A stretch of DNA of 64,000 nt from DASQFI01 sp035633215 (GTDB lineage Bacteria; Acidobacteriota; Vicinamibacteria; Vicinamibacterales; SCN-69-37): assembly GCA_035633215.1 (NCBI GenBank), contig DASQFI010000045.1:62001-126000 (forward strand). The letters are read 5' to 3'. A model generated the notes under the pieces. That model did no database searches. It worked only from the letters and a program-made list of their open reading frames with translations, and was not told where the DNA came from. Each line of letters opens with the position of its first letter. Position 1 is the first letter of the stretch. Made by a program: the position numbers and the translations under genes. This document shows, in pieces, positions 26,714 through 40,345 of the stretch.

Positions 26714-27844
26714 ATGTCGTCCAGCCCGGCCGCGCTGAAGAAAACCCCGCTGAATAACCGCCACCGCGCCAGTGGCGGCCGAATGGTCGAGTTTGCCGGC
26801 TGGGAGATGCCGGTCGAGTACACGGGCATCTCCGATGAGCACCTGGCGGTCCGCACCCGAGCCGGGCTGTTCGACGTGAGCCACATGGGCGAGATCGAGA
26901 TCGCCGGAACCGACGCGCTCTCGCTCGTCCAGGTCCTGACGAGCAACGACGCCTCACGGCTCTCCGTGGGGCAGGCGCAGTACTCCGCGCTCATGACGCC
27001 CACCGGGACGTTCGTAGACGATGTGCTGGTATATCGGTTGGCGGACGACCACTACATGCTGGTCGTCAACGCCGGCAACATCGTGAAGGACTACGACTGG
27101 ATCGCCGCCGAGGGCCGCAAACGCGGCGGTGATACCGCGGTCGTGAACGCCAGCTCCCGGTACGCGCTGATCGCGCTGCAGGGACCGGAAGCCCAATCCG
27201 TCTTGCAGAGTCTGACCGCCATCGACCTCTCGGCGATCAAATACTACTGGTTCAGCCACGGGGAAGTCGCCGGAGTTCGCGTCACGGTCTCGCGGACGGG
27301 GTACACCGGCGAGGATGGGTTCGAAATCTTCGTCCCTCCCGCGCTCGCCGAACGCGTCTGGGCCGCGCTGCTCGATGCCGGCCGCACGGTGGACCTGCGG
27401 GCCTGCGGCCTGGGCGCGCGCGACACTCTGCGGCTCGAAGCCGCGATGCGCCTCTACGGCAACGACATGGACGACCAGACGACCGTCCTCGAGGCGGGGC
27501 TCGGGTGGATTGTCGGCTGGCAAAAGAGCGATTTCCTGGGCGCCGAACGGCTGCGCGAGCAGAAGGCGAACGGGCTGGAGCGCAAGCTCGTCGCTTTCGA
27601 AATGCAGGGGCGCGCGATCGCGCGGCACGGCTATCCGGTCCTGGACGGCGACACGCCGGTCGGCGTCGTCACCAGCGGCACCCACACGCCGTTTCTCAAG
27701 AAAGCGATCGGCTTTGCGATGGTGCCGGCGACGATGTCGGCCGTGGGCACGCCGCTCGACGTCGAGATTCGCGGCCGGAAAGGGCGCGGCCAGGTCGTGC
27801 CCGAGCCGTTCTACAAGCGGCCGAAGAAACCGGCGGTCAGGTAG
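26714..27844 (+). CDS. gcvT: glycine cleavage system T protein (aminomethyltransferase)
   Basis: Transfers the methylene group from aminomethyl-lipoyl-H protein to tetrahydrofolate and releases ammonia. 376 residues with family motifs: LFDVSHMGEIEIAG near residue 52, GQAQYSALMTPTGTFVDDVLVYR, SRTGYTGEDGFEIFVP (folate site) and ACGLGARDTLRLEAAMRLYG. It heads the gcvT-gcvH-gcvP set that forms a complete glycine cleavage module except for the shared L protein (lipoamide dehydrogenase). No glycine riboswitch is seen upstream. The stop TAG overlaps a GTAGGGCGG palindrome. Confidence 0.97.
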   Translation: MSSSPAALKKTPLNNRHRASGGRMVEFAGWEMPVEYTGISDEHLAVRTRAGLFDVSHMGEIEIAGTDALSLVQVLTSNDASRLSVGQAQYSALMTPTGTFVDDVLVYRLADDHYMLVVNAGNIVKDYDWIAAEGRKRGGDTAVVNASSRYALIALQGPEAQSVLQSLTAIDLSAIKYYWFSHGEVAGVRVTVSRTGYTGEDGFEIFVPPALAERVWAALLDAGRTVDLRACGLGARDTLRLEAAMRLYGNDMDDQTTVLEAGLGWIVGWQKSDFLGAERLREQKANGLERKLVAFEMQGRAIARHGYPVLDGDTPVGVVTSGTHTPFLKKAIGFAMVPATMSAVGTPLDVEIRGRKGRGQVVPEPFYKRPKKPAVR

Positions 27845-27868
27845 GGCGGACTGGTCTCTAAGTCCGCC
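27842..27868. repeat. GTAGGGCGG palindrome after gcvT
   Basis: GGCGGACT (27845-27852) pairs with AGTCCGCC (27861-27868). The TAG at 27842-27844 is the gcvT stop. It lies between gcvT and gcvH, so it might reduce, not end, transcription into gcvH. Confidence 0.75.
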
Positions 27869-27939
27869 ACGTACGGCGGGTAGCACTAGAATAAGTGGAT
27901 CGTTCCGGGAACCCACGGCCCGCAGGGCAGGACATCCGC

Positions 27940-28311
27940 ATGTATCCAACCGATTTGAAATACACGAAAGACCACGAATGGGTCCGGCTGCAGGATGGCG
28001 AAGCCGCGGTCGGCATCACGGACTTCGCGCAGCGCCAGCTGGGCGACGTGGTGTTCGTCGAGCTGCCCGACGTCGGGCGCACGCTGAAGCAGGGCGAGGC
28101 CTTCGGGACGATTGAGTCGGTCAAGGCGGTCTCCGAGCTCTTCTCGCCGGTCTCGGGCGAGGTCGTCGCGGTCAATCCCGATCTGGCGAACCACCCCGAG
28201 ACGGTAAACGCCAAGCCGCACGAGACCTGGATGATTCGCCTCAAGCCGAACGCGGTCGCCGAAGCCGACGCGCTGCTCGATGCCGCGGCCTATAACAACC
28301 TGACCAAGTAG
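27940..28311 (+). CDS. gcvH: glycine cleavage system H protein
   Basis: Lipoyl carrier protein that shuttles the aminomethyl group between P, T and L proteins. 123 residues. The start MYPTDLKYTKDHEWV is the family N terminus, so ATG 27940 is chosen over in-frame upstream codons. The lipoylated lysine is K62 in ESVKAVSELFSP; GITDFAQRQLGDVVFVELP and NPHPE-like NLANHPE segments (LANHPETVN) are also typical. Two bases separate its stop from the gcvP GTG. Confidence 0.98.
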   Translation: MYPTDLKYTKDHEWVRLQDGEAAVGITDFAQRQLGDVVFVELPDVGRTLKQGEAFGTIESVKAVSELFSPVSGEVVAVNPDLANHPETVNAKPHETWMIRLKPNAVAEADALLDAAAYNNLTK

Positions 28312-28313
28312 AC

Positions 28314-31214
<2,901 letters not shown>

Positions 31215-31263
31215 GGTGTGACGCACGTCCTGGCACTCACCCCGCCAGACACGCGCTTTTCTT

Positions 31264-31296
31264 CACTTCCTGCACCCCTTCACTCCCTTCATGTCC
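31264..31296. repeat. half-copy of the GAAGG(G/C)AGTGAAGGGGTG element
   Basis: Read on the minus strand this stretch is ATGAAGGGAGTGAAGGGGTG, almost the same as the arm of the palindrome at 57469-57594. Only one arm is present here. It lies between the convergent gcvP and aminotransferase genes and overlaps the last codons of the latter. Confidence 0.55.
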
Positions 31297-32179
31297 TCTT
31301 TCTGAATGCCGCTAACAGCCGCTTCGTCATCTCCCCTGGCTTCCCGTCCCCGATCGTCTGGTCGCTGACGGCGATCACGGGCGTCACCTCGCGCGTCGTG
31401 CCCGTGATGAACGCCTCCTGCACGCGCTCGAGATCGGCCGGTGTCAGCCGGGACTCGCCCCCGGAAATCCCCAGCTCGGCCGCGAGCTCGAGCACCAACT
31501 CCCGTGTGATGCCAGGCAGGAGGCCCGCCGAGAGCGGCGGCGTGAGCACGCGGCCGTCGCGGACGACGAAAAAGTTCGACTGCGAGCACTCGACCAGCTC
31601 GCCGGCCTGATTCTGCATGAGCGCCTCTTCGGCACCCTGGCGCAGCGCCTCCTGCATCGCCAGCGCGTTGTTGATGAGGTTGTTCGACTTGATCATGGGG
31701 TTCAGCGCCTGCGGGTGATTGCGGCGCACGCTCACCAGCGCGAGCTTGATGCCCTGCGAGAACGTCCGTTCGGGCGGGACGGGAAAGGGCTTCACGATGA
31801 TCACGAGCGACGGCTTCGGCGTGGCCGCCGGGTTGTAGGTCAGCTCGCCGACGCCGCGCGTGAGCAGGACGCGGATGTACGCCTCCGCGTCCTGGCCACC
31901 GGAGCCTTGGCCGAGGTGGCTGGCGAGCTCCGGATGCGCCGCGACCGTCTCGTCGATCCGCGCGTGCAGCTCGGCGTCCGAGAACGGCACGTCGAGCGCC
32001 ATCAGCGACGCCGACTGGCGCAACCGACGCATGTGGCGGTCGAACAGGAACGGCCGCCGTTGGTAGGTCCGGAGCGTCTCGTACACGCCCTCGCCGTAGA
32101 GAAACCCGTGGTCGAACACCGGCACCGACGCGTGCTCGGCGTCGGCGATCTTTCCGTTCACGTAGACGACTGCGCTCAT
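31289..32179 (-). CDS. class IV PLP aminotransferase (branched-chain/D-amino acid type)
   Basis: Fold-type IV PLP enzyme of 296 residues. FDHGFLYGEGVYETLRTY is the family start, the PLP lysine lies in NPMIKSNNLINNALA, and the phosphate-binding/C-terminal motif is EAFITGTTREVTPVIAVSD. The group includes branched-chain aminotransferase (IlvE), D-alanine aminotransferase and aminodeoxychorismate lyase. The TxTSREVxPV-type ending and SNNLINN suggest an aminotransferase, not the lyase, but the substrate cannot be settled. Downstream lies a piece of a palindromic repeat; upstream a GC-rich repeat separates it from the divergent nnr gene. Confidence 0.85.
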   Translation of the reverse strand: MSAVVYVNGKIADAEHASVPVFDHGFLYGEGVYETLRTYQRRPFLFDRHMRRLRQSASLMALDVPFSDAELHARIDETVAAHPELASHLGQGSGGQDAEAYIRVLLTRGVGELTYNPAATPKPSLVIIVKPFPVPPERTFSQGIKLALVSVRRNHPQALNPMIKSNNLINNALAMQEALRQGAEEALMQNQAGELVECSQSNFFVVRDGRVLTPPLSAGLLPGITRELVLELAAELGISGGESRLTPADLERVQEAFITGTTREVTPVIAVSDQTIGDGKPGEMTKRLLAAFRKRT

Positions 32180-32205
32180 AGTGGCGCCGCTATTCTAAAG
32201 AGAAA

Positions 32206-32303
32206 CCGGGGGGCTTCGCCCCGCCGGACCCCCCATCGCCGTCGCTCGCGGGGCCCCATACGCCCGCTCCGCTCCGGCGGGCGCGCCCTTGGCGCGCGTG
32301 GCG
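32206..32303. repeat. GC-rich CCGGGGGGCTTCGC element, copy 2
   Basis: CCGGGGGGCTTCGCCCC then CGGACCCCCC, GCTCGCGGGGCCCC and CGCTCCGCTCCGGCGG. It occupies most of the gap between the divergent aminotransferase and nnr genes and matches the elements at 19174-19270 and 47131-47203. Confidence 0.75.
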
Positions 32304-32333
32304 ACCGCGCATGGTACTCTCCTTTCCCTCATC

Positions 32334-33911
32334 ATGCGCGTGCTGAACAGCCGGCAGATGCGCGACGCCGACCGCCGGACCATCGAAGACCTCGGCATTC
32401 CCTCCCTCCAGCTCATGGAAACCGCGGGCCGGCAGGTCGTCGCGGCGATGGAGGCGGGCTTCGAGCGGCTGCCGTCGATGCGCGTCGCGGTGCTGTGCGG
32501 CAAGGGCAACAACGGAGGCGACGGGTTCGTCGTCGCCCGCACCCTGTTCGACAGAAAGGTCTATGCTCGCGCGTTCCTGATCGGCCAGATCGCGGACGTC
32601 AAAGGGGACGCGCGAACGAACCTCGATCGTCTGCGGACCCTCGGCGCCGATGTCGTGGAAATCGCCGACGCTCGAGCGTGGGCCGAGCAGCGGACCGGCA
32701 TCCTCGACTCCGACCTGATCGTCGACGCGCTCGTCGGGACGGGCCTGAACGCGCCACTCACAGGCCTCCTGAGCACGGTCGTCGCCGACGTGAACGGGAG
32801 TGGCCGGCCCGTCGTCGCAATCGATGTCCCGAGCGGGCTGTCAGCGGATTCCCACGAGCCGATCGGTCCGGCGATCCAGGCGAGCCTGACCGTGACGCTG
32901 GCGACGCCCAAACTTCCCCTGGTGCTGCCGCCCGCCGAGGCGCTCGCGGGGAGGCTCGCGGTGGCCGACATCGGCATCCCGCCTGAGGCCATCGCCGGCG
33001 TCGACGGCCCGTGGATCGAGATGCTCACGACGGACGCGATGCGCGGGCTGGTGACGCCGCGCGCGTCCGCTGGGCACAAGGGCGACTACGGGCGCGTGCT
33101 CGTCGTGGCCGGCTCTCGCGGAAAGACGGGGGCGGCGGCGCTCTCGGCGATCGCGGCGCTTCGATCCGGCGCGGGACTCGTCACGGTCGCGACGCCGGCG
33201 AGCTGTCTGCCGATCATCGCGTCGCTTGGCGCCGAATACATGACCGAACCGCTGGACGAGAGCGACGATGGCACCGTGGCGTCGAGCGCCGTCGATCGGA
33301 TTCTCGAAATCAACGCGGACGTTCTGGCGATCGGTCCGGGTCTCGGTCAGTCGCCATCCGCGCGCGCGGTCGCGCAGGCGGTCGTCGAGCGCGCCCGCGT
33401 CCCGATCGTCGTCGATGCGGACGGACTGAATGCCTTCGTCGACGAGGCCGATCGGCTCAAAGGCCGGCCGGACGCGCCGATCGTGATCACTCCGCATCCA
33501 GGAGAAATGGCGCGACTGACGGGCCTCTCGATCGAGGCCGTCCAGGCGCGGCGTCTCGAGGTGGCACAAGAGTTCGCCGCCGCGCATCGTGTGTGCGTGG
33601 TCCTCAAAGGCCACCGCACCGTGATCGCGTCGCCGGACGGGAAGACGTACATCAACATGACGGGCAATCCCGGCATGGCCACGGGCGGGACGGGAGATGT
33701 ACTCACTGGCGCGATCGCGGCCTGGATCGGCCAGCTCGGGGACGTCGAGAAGGCGACGACGCTCGCGGTTCACCTGCACGGGCTGGCCGGCGATCTCGCA
33801 GCGGCCGACCAGGGTGAAGTCGGGATGATCGCCGGCGACGTCGCGGCGCGGCTCGGCGCGGCCGTGCTCGTGCTCACCGGACGCCGCCAGGGGGCATCAT
33901 CGAAGCCGTGA
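32334..33911 (+). CDS. nnr: bifunctional NAD(P)HX epimerase / ADP-dependent dehydratase
   Basis: Repairs hydrated NADH and NADPH. The N-terminal YjeF epimerase domain (about residues 1-215) begins MRVLNSRQMRDADRRTIEDLGIP with the nucleotide loop VLCGKGNNGGDGFVVAR; the C-terminal carbohydrate-kinase-like dehydratase domain (about 235-520) has GHKGDYGRVLVVAGSRGKTGAA, ITPHPGEMARL and GNPGMATGGTGDVLTG. 525 residues, the usual fused form. ATG 32334 is preferred over a start at 32289 that would encode repeat sequence. Its stop overlaps the tsaE GTG start. Confidence 0.96.
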   Translation: MRVLNSRQMRDADRRTIEDLGIPSLQLMETAGRQVVAAMEAGFERLPSMRVAVLCGKGNNGGDGFVVARTLFDRKVYARAFLIGQIADVKGDARTNLDRLRTLGADVVEIADARAWAEQRTGILDSDLIVDALVGTGLNAPLTGLLSTVVADVNGSGRPVVAIDVPSGLSADSHEPIGPAIQASLTVTLATPKLPLVLPPAEALAGRLAVADIGIPPEAIAGVDGPWIEMLTTDAMRGLVTPRASAGHKGDYGRVLVVAGSRGKTGAAALSAIAALRSGAGLVTVATPASCLPIIASLGAEYMTEPLDESDDGTVASSAVDRILEINADVLAIGPGLGQSPSARAVAQAVVERARVPIVVDADGLNAFVDEADRLKGRPDAPIVITPHPGEMARLTGLSIEAVQARRLEVAQEFAAAHRVCVVLKGHRTVIASPDGKTYINMTGNPGMATGGTGDVLTGAIAAWIGQLGDVEKATTLAVHLHGLAGDLAAADQGEVGMIAGDVAARLGAAVLVLTGRRQGASSKP

Positions 33912-34327
33912 GCGTTCGCATCACGGCGTCCGAAGCCGAAACGATCGCCGCGGGCCGCGAGCTCGGGTTGGGTCTGTCGCCCAGCGCGGTCGTCCTGCTC
34001 GAGGGCCCGCTCGGTGCGGGCAAGACCGCCTTCGTCCGCGGGCTCGCGATCGGTCTCGGCTGCGATGGCGACGACGTCTCGAGCCCGACGTTTACGATCG
34101 TTCAGGAGTACCGCGGCCGCGTGACGCTGCAGCACGTCGACCTGTATCGGCTGGGTCCCGCCGAAGTCGCCGACCTGGCGCTCGAGGACCTGATGGACGG
34201 CACCGTCGTCGCCGTCGAGTGGCCCGATCGCTGGCGCGAGGCGCCGGCCGACGCGATTGTCGTGAAGATCCAGCCTCTCGACGGCGACCGCCGTCAGATT
34301 GAGATCTCCGAAGCTCAAGAAGTCTGA
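33908..34327 (+). CDS. tsaE: tRNA threonylcarbamoyladenosine ATPase TsaE
   Basis: ATPase partner of TsaB/TsaD in making t6A at position 37 of ANN-decoding tRNAs. 139 residues. Walker A is LEGPLGAGKTAFVRG, followed by SSPTFTIVQEYRG and LQHVDLYRLG (the conserved Asp-Tyr-Arg), then VAVEWPDRW. GTG start overlaps the nnr stop by four bases, the same nnr-tsaE pairing seen in many bacteria. It converges on guaB with a small hairpin between. Confidence 0.95.
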   Translation: MSVRITASEAETIAAGRELGLGLSPSAVVLLEGPLGAGKTAFVRGLAIGLGCDGDDVSSPTFTIVQEYRGRVTLQHVDLYRLGPAEVADLALEDLMDGTVVAVEWPDRWREAPADAIVVKIQPLDGDRRQIEISEAQEV

Positions 34328-34351
34328 ACTCCGAGGTTCGAAGTTCAGGCT
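34321..34351. terminator. hairpin between convergent tsaE and guaB
   Basis: AGTCTGAACT (34321-34330) pairs with AGTTCAGGCT (34342-34351) with one mismatch around an 11-base loop. The tsaE stop is within the left arm. The TGAACT/TTCGAAGTTC vocabulary is shared with the repeat at 40218-40323. Confidence 0.6.
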
Positions 34352-34354
34352 GCG

Positions 34355-35902
34355 TCATTCGACGCGGTAGTTCGGGGCTTCCTTGGTGATGATGACGTCG
34401 TGGACGTGTCCTTCGCGGAACCCCGCGGCCGTGACGCGCCGGAGCTGGACATCGCGTTGGAGGGCCGCCACGTTGGCGCACCCGCAGTAGCCCATGCCGG
34501 CGCGAAGACCGCCGATCAGCTGGTGGATCATCGCGGCCACGCTGCCTTTGTGGGCCACGCGTCCCTCGATGCCTTCGGGCACGAGCTTGTTCGAGGACTC
34601 GGGATGGCTGCTGTCGAGGTCGAACTCGTCCTGGAAGTACCGGTCTCGGCTGCCGCGGCGCATCGCGCCGATGGATCCCATGCCGCGGTACTCCTTGAAG
34701 CTCCGGCCCTGATACAGGATGATCTCGCCCGGGCTCTCGTCCGTGCCCGCGAACAGGCTTCCAATCATCGCGGCGCTCGCGCCGACCGCCATCGCCTTCG
34801 TGATGTCCCCCGAGTAGCGAATCCCGCCGTCGGCGATGATCGGGATGTCGCGCTCGGCGGCCGCCTGCGCGCATTCGGCGATCGCCGTGATCATCGGCAC
34901 GCCGATGCCGGCCACCACCCGCGTCGTGCAGATCGATCCGGCGCCGATGCCGACTTTCACCGCGTCCACGCCGCGATCGATCAGCGCCCGCGTGGCCGCG
35001 GCGGTCGCGACGTTCCCCGCGATCAGATCCATGTCCGGATAGCGCTCGCGCAGGCGCGCCACCATGTCGAGCACGCCCTGCGAGTGACCGTGCGCCGTGT
35101 CGATCACGAGCACGTCCACGTGTGCGTGCACCAGCGCGTCGGCGCGGTCGAACGTGTCGGCGCTGACACCCACGGCCGCGCCCACGCGCAGCCGTCCGAG
35201 CGCGTCCTTGCACGCGTTCGGATACTTGATCAGCTTCTGGATGTCCTTGACGGTGATCAGGCCCTTCAGCCGGAAGTCCGCGTCGACGACGAGCAGTTTC
35301 TCCACTTTGTGGAGATGAAACATCTCGCGCGCCTGGTCGAGCGTCGTGCCGACCGGCACGGTCACCAGCTGCTCGCGCGTCATGATCTCCGAAATCGGCC
35401 GATCGACCTGGCTCTCGAACCGAAGGTCGCGATTGGTCAGGATGCCGACGAGCCGGCCTTCCTTGCTTCCATCTTCCGTGATCGGCACGCCGCTGATGCG
35501 GTAGCGCTTCATCAGATCGAGCGCTTCGAAGATCCGGTGCCGGGGTGAGAGCGTGATCGGGTTGACGATCATCCCGCTCTCCGATCGCTTCACGCGATCG
35601 ATTTCCGACGCCTGCTCCTCGACGCTCAAGTTCTTGTGGACGACGCCGAGGCCGCCTTGCTGGGCCATGGCAATCGCCAGCCGGTTTTCGGTGACGGTGT
35701 CCATCGCCGCGCTGAGCAGCGGCACGTTCAATCGGATGCGGCGGGTGAGGCGGGAGCTCACGTCCACCTGGCTCGGCAGCACGCGTGAGTGCTGCGGCAC
35801 GAGCAGGACGTCGTCGAACGTCAGGGCTTCGGTGAGACCGTTTGCGATTTGTTTCGCCGCCGCCAGCCGCTCGGCTTCAATCAGCGCAGTGTCTTTGGGC
35901 AC
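34355..35902 (-). CDS. guaB: inosine-5'-monophosphate dehydrogenase
   Basis: NAD-dependent first committed step of GMP synthesis. 515 residues. The barrel starts ALTFDDVLLVPQHSRVLPS; a CBS-domain pair (about residues 105-220: ITLSPRHRIFEALDLM, LTNRDLRFE, IMTREQLVTVP) regulates it; the catalytic cysteine is in GIGAGSICTTRVVAGIGVP; the flap region is YQGRSFKEYRGMGSIGAM. GTG 35902 (MPKDTALIEAERL) is chosen because AGAGG lies just upstream; a longer start at 35929 would be coded by the edge of a palindrome. Confidence 0.96.
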   Translation of the reverse strand: MPKDTALIEAERLAAAKQIANGLTEALTFDDVLLVPQHSRVLPSQVDVSSRLTRRIRLNVPLLSAAMDTVTENRLAIAMAQQGGLGVVHKNLSVEEQASEIDRVKRSESGMIVNPITLSPRHRIFEALDLMKRYRISGVPITEDGSKEGRLVGILTNRDLRFESQVDRPISEIMTREQLVTVPVGTTLDQAREMFHLHKVEKLLVVDADFRLKGLITVKDIQKLIKYPNACKDALGRLRVGAAVGVSADTFDRADALVHAHVDVLVIDTAHGHSQGVLDMVARLRERYPDMDLIAGNVATAAATRALIDRGVDAVKVGIGAGSICTTRVVAGIGVPMITAIAECAQAAAERDIPIIADGGIRYSGDITKAMAVGASAAMIGSLFAGTDESPGEIILYQGRSFKEYRGMGSIGAMRRGSRDRYFQDEFDLDSSHPESSNKLVPEGIEGRVAHKGSVAAMIHQLIGGLRAGMGYCGCANVAALQRDVQLRRVTAAGFREGHVHDVIITKEAPNYRVE

Positions 35903-35920
35903 GGCAACCTCTAATATCCC

Positions 35921-36001
35921 GGAAAGCACTTGACGTGACGTGGTCGGCTGCGCCGGAGCTCCTGAAAAGCCGCGGATACCACGTCACGTCACGTGCTTTC
36001 C
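35921..36001. repeat. CACTTGAC-family palindrome, intergenic copy
   Basis: 24-base arms, GGAAAGCACTTGACGTGACG onward (35921-35944) and complement (35978-36001), with one mismatch. The interior CGGCTGCGCCGGAGCTCCTG matches the coding copy at 23534-23616 in reverse orientation. It fills the gap between guaB (19 bases from its start) and secA (2 bases from its stop). Confidence 0.9.
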
Positions 36002-36003
36002 TT

Positions 36004-38952
<2,949 letters not shown>

Positions 38953-39050
38953 GCGGGCGGCCAGCGACGCGTGTGCCCGACGCGGAGGGCGAAGCGAACC
39001 CCTACAGTCGGCTCAACAGCGCCGTGGGTAATCCAGCGATTGTATCAAAG

Positions 39051-39206
39051 ACCTCGGGTTTGGTTTTTTCCGTCTTGGCTCGAAAAACGAAACCCGAGAG
39101 CCGTTCTCACGTCCACATCGTGCAGAGCCGGCGAGGATCGCGAGACATTCGGCCGAAATCCGACCAGGTGCCCGCCAGAGGAACGTGAGAACGGCTCGAG
39201 GTCTTA
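39051..39206. repeat. composite nested palindromes, two families in tandem
   Basis: First hairpin: CTCGGGTTTGGTTTTTTC (39053-39070) with GAAAAACGAAACCCGAG (39082-39098), a relative of 1979-2028. It shares its last GAG with the second: GAGCCGTTCTCACGT (39098-39112) with ACGTGAGAACGGCTC (39183-39197), a perfect 15-base stem of the family at 20582 and 43742. Outer AGACCTCG / CGAGGTCT (39048-39055 and 39195-39202) close the whole unit. The TAA stop of the M23 gene (39204-39206) abuts the right edge. Confidence 0.85.
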
Positions 39207-40118
39207 TGGTCTGGCGAGTAGCCGAAGCGGGTTGATCGGCTGGCCGTTCAGGAGGATTTCGTAGTGCAGGTGTGTGTTCGTCGCGCGGCCGGTGGAGCCG
39301 ACGAAACCGACGACATCACCGCGCTTGACCGTCTGTCCGGACCGGACCGCGAAGCGCGACAGGTGTCCGAACCGCGTGGCGATCCCGAAGCCGTGGCTGA
39401 TCAAGACGGCATTGCCGTAGTTGCCGGCGTAGTCGGCCGACTCGATCTTGCCGTCGGCGGTGGCTTTCACGGGCGTGCCGTGGTCGGTCGAGATGTCGAG
39501 CCCGGAATGGAAATCCGGACGGCCGGTGAACGGATCCGGCCGCATGCCGAAGCCCGACGTGAGCCAGCGCGGAATCAGCGGCCAGATCGACGGCGTCGCG
39601 CGCGCGAGCGCCTGCTGGCCTTCGATCTTCGTCCTGACGGTCGCGAGGCGATCCTCGAGGACGCCGAGCAAATCGCTCAGGATGCCGAACGTGCTCTCGG
39701 GTGATCCGTTGACGGCGCGCGCGAGCGTAGGATCGACGCGCGTGGCGCCGCCGCCCATCGCCCGGCCGCGCAGCAGCTGCGGCAGCTTGTCGAGGGCGGC
39801 CTTGGTCGTCGGGTCGAGCTGCGATTGCTCGCTGAGCTGTGTGAGGACGGTCTGGAGCGACGCGACCTGGCCGGTCAGCTCGCCCGTGGCTTCACGGTAG
39901 CTCTCGTTTTCGAGGCGGAGGATTTCGTTGGTGAGACGCAGTCCGGCAAGCTCGGCCTCGCCGGCGGTCTTGGCGCCGAGCCCAAGGAGCAGGGGCGTCG
40001 TGATGAGGCCCACGGCCGAAATCAGGGCCAGCACGCCGACCCGGCGGCTGATGGAAAACCGCCGTACGGCCCCTGTCTTTCGGTTCGCGATCAGGATCGA
40101 ATAGCGTGTCGAGCGCAT
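39204..40118 (-). CDS. membrane-anchored M23 (LytM) peptidase
   Basis: Cell-wall endopeptidase or activator, 304 residues. One transmembrane helix (about residues 28-50), then a coiled coil (about 55-100, LRLTNEILRLENESYREATGELTGQVASL in character), a linker, and the C-terminal M23 domain. Zinc ligands are visible: SGFGMRPDPFTGRPDFHSGLDIS (His and Asp) and the final HLHYEILLNGQPINP (HxH). Related proteins act in cell division or envelope integrity; the presence of all zinc ligands argues it is an active enzyme. It shares the region with secA but is separated by repeats, so it is probably its own transcript. Confidence 0.9.
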   Translation of the reverse strand: MRSTRYSILIANRKTGAVRRFSISRRVGVLALISAVGLITTPLLLGLGAKTAGEAELAGLRLTNEILRLENESYREATGELTGQVASLQTVLTQLSEQSQLDPTTKAALDKLPQLLRGRAMGGGATRVDPTLARAVNGSPESTFGILSDLLGVLEDRLATVRTKIEGQQALARATPSIWPLIPRWLTSGFGMRPDPFTGRPDFHSGLDISTDHGTPVKATADGKIESADYAGNYGNAVLISHGFGIATRFGHLSRFAVRSGQTVKRGDVVGFVGSTGRATNTHLHYEILLNGQPINPLRLLARP

Positions 40119-40217
40119 TCAGTAAATGTTGCCCATACCCCCTGACGAGGCTCGTCTCAGCCGGGCAAACTCAAGGACCTTACCACAGGGGGCCAAGACC
40201 AGCCAACCCCATTTATG

Positions 40218-40323
40218 AACTTCGAACTTAGAACTTCAAACTTCGAACTTACAGCTTTCGGACTCCAGCCAAAACACAGGGATTCTGCGTTTCGAAGTTC
40301 CAAGTTCGACGTTCTCAGTTCAG
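40218..40323. repeat. TTCGAACTT-type repeat with inverted arms
   Basis: Left part (40218-40250) is a run of near 9-base units GAACTTCGAACTTAGAACTT; right part (about 40290-40323) TTCGAAGTTCCAAGTTCGAC is an imperfect inverted copy. It fills the gap between the divergent M23 start and the comM stop. The same words occur at 34321-34351. Confidence 0.65.
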
Positions 40324-40345
40324 GTTGCTGATCGTCAGCAACCTG
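40321..40345 (-). terminator. terminator-like hairpin of comM, CAGGTTGCTGA stem
   Basis: CAGGTTGCTGA (40321-40331) pairs perfectly with TCAGCAACCTG (40335-40345) around a TCG loop. It directly follows the comM stop (40346-40348). Same stem as at 24194-24226. Confidence 0.75.

Noticed and set aside
31226..31290. Strong rho-independent terminator between gcvP and the aminotransferase
   Set aside because: No clear stem with a U tract was found; only a one-arm repeat relative is present.
40218..40323. Short tandem units as a CRISPR array
   Set aside because: Units are about 9 bases without spacers and form inverted arms; no cas genes are near.
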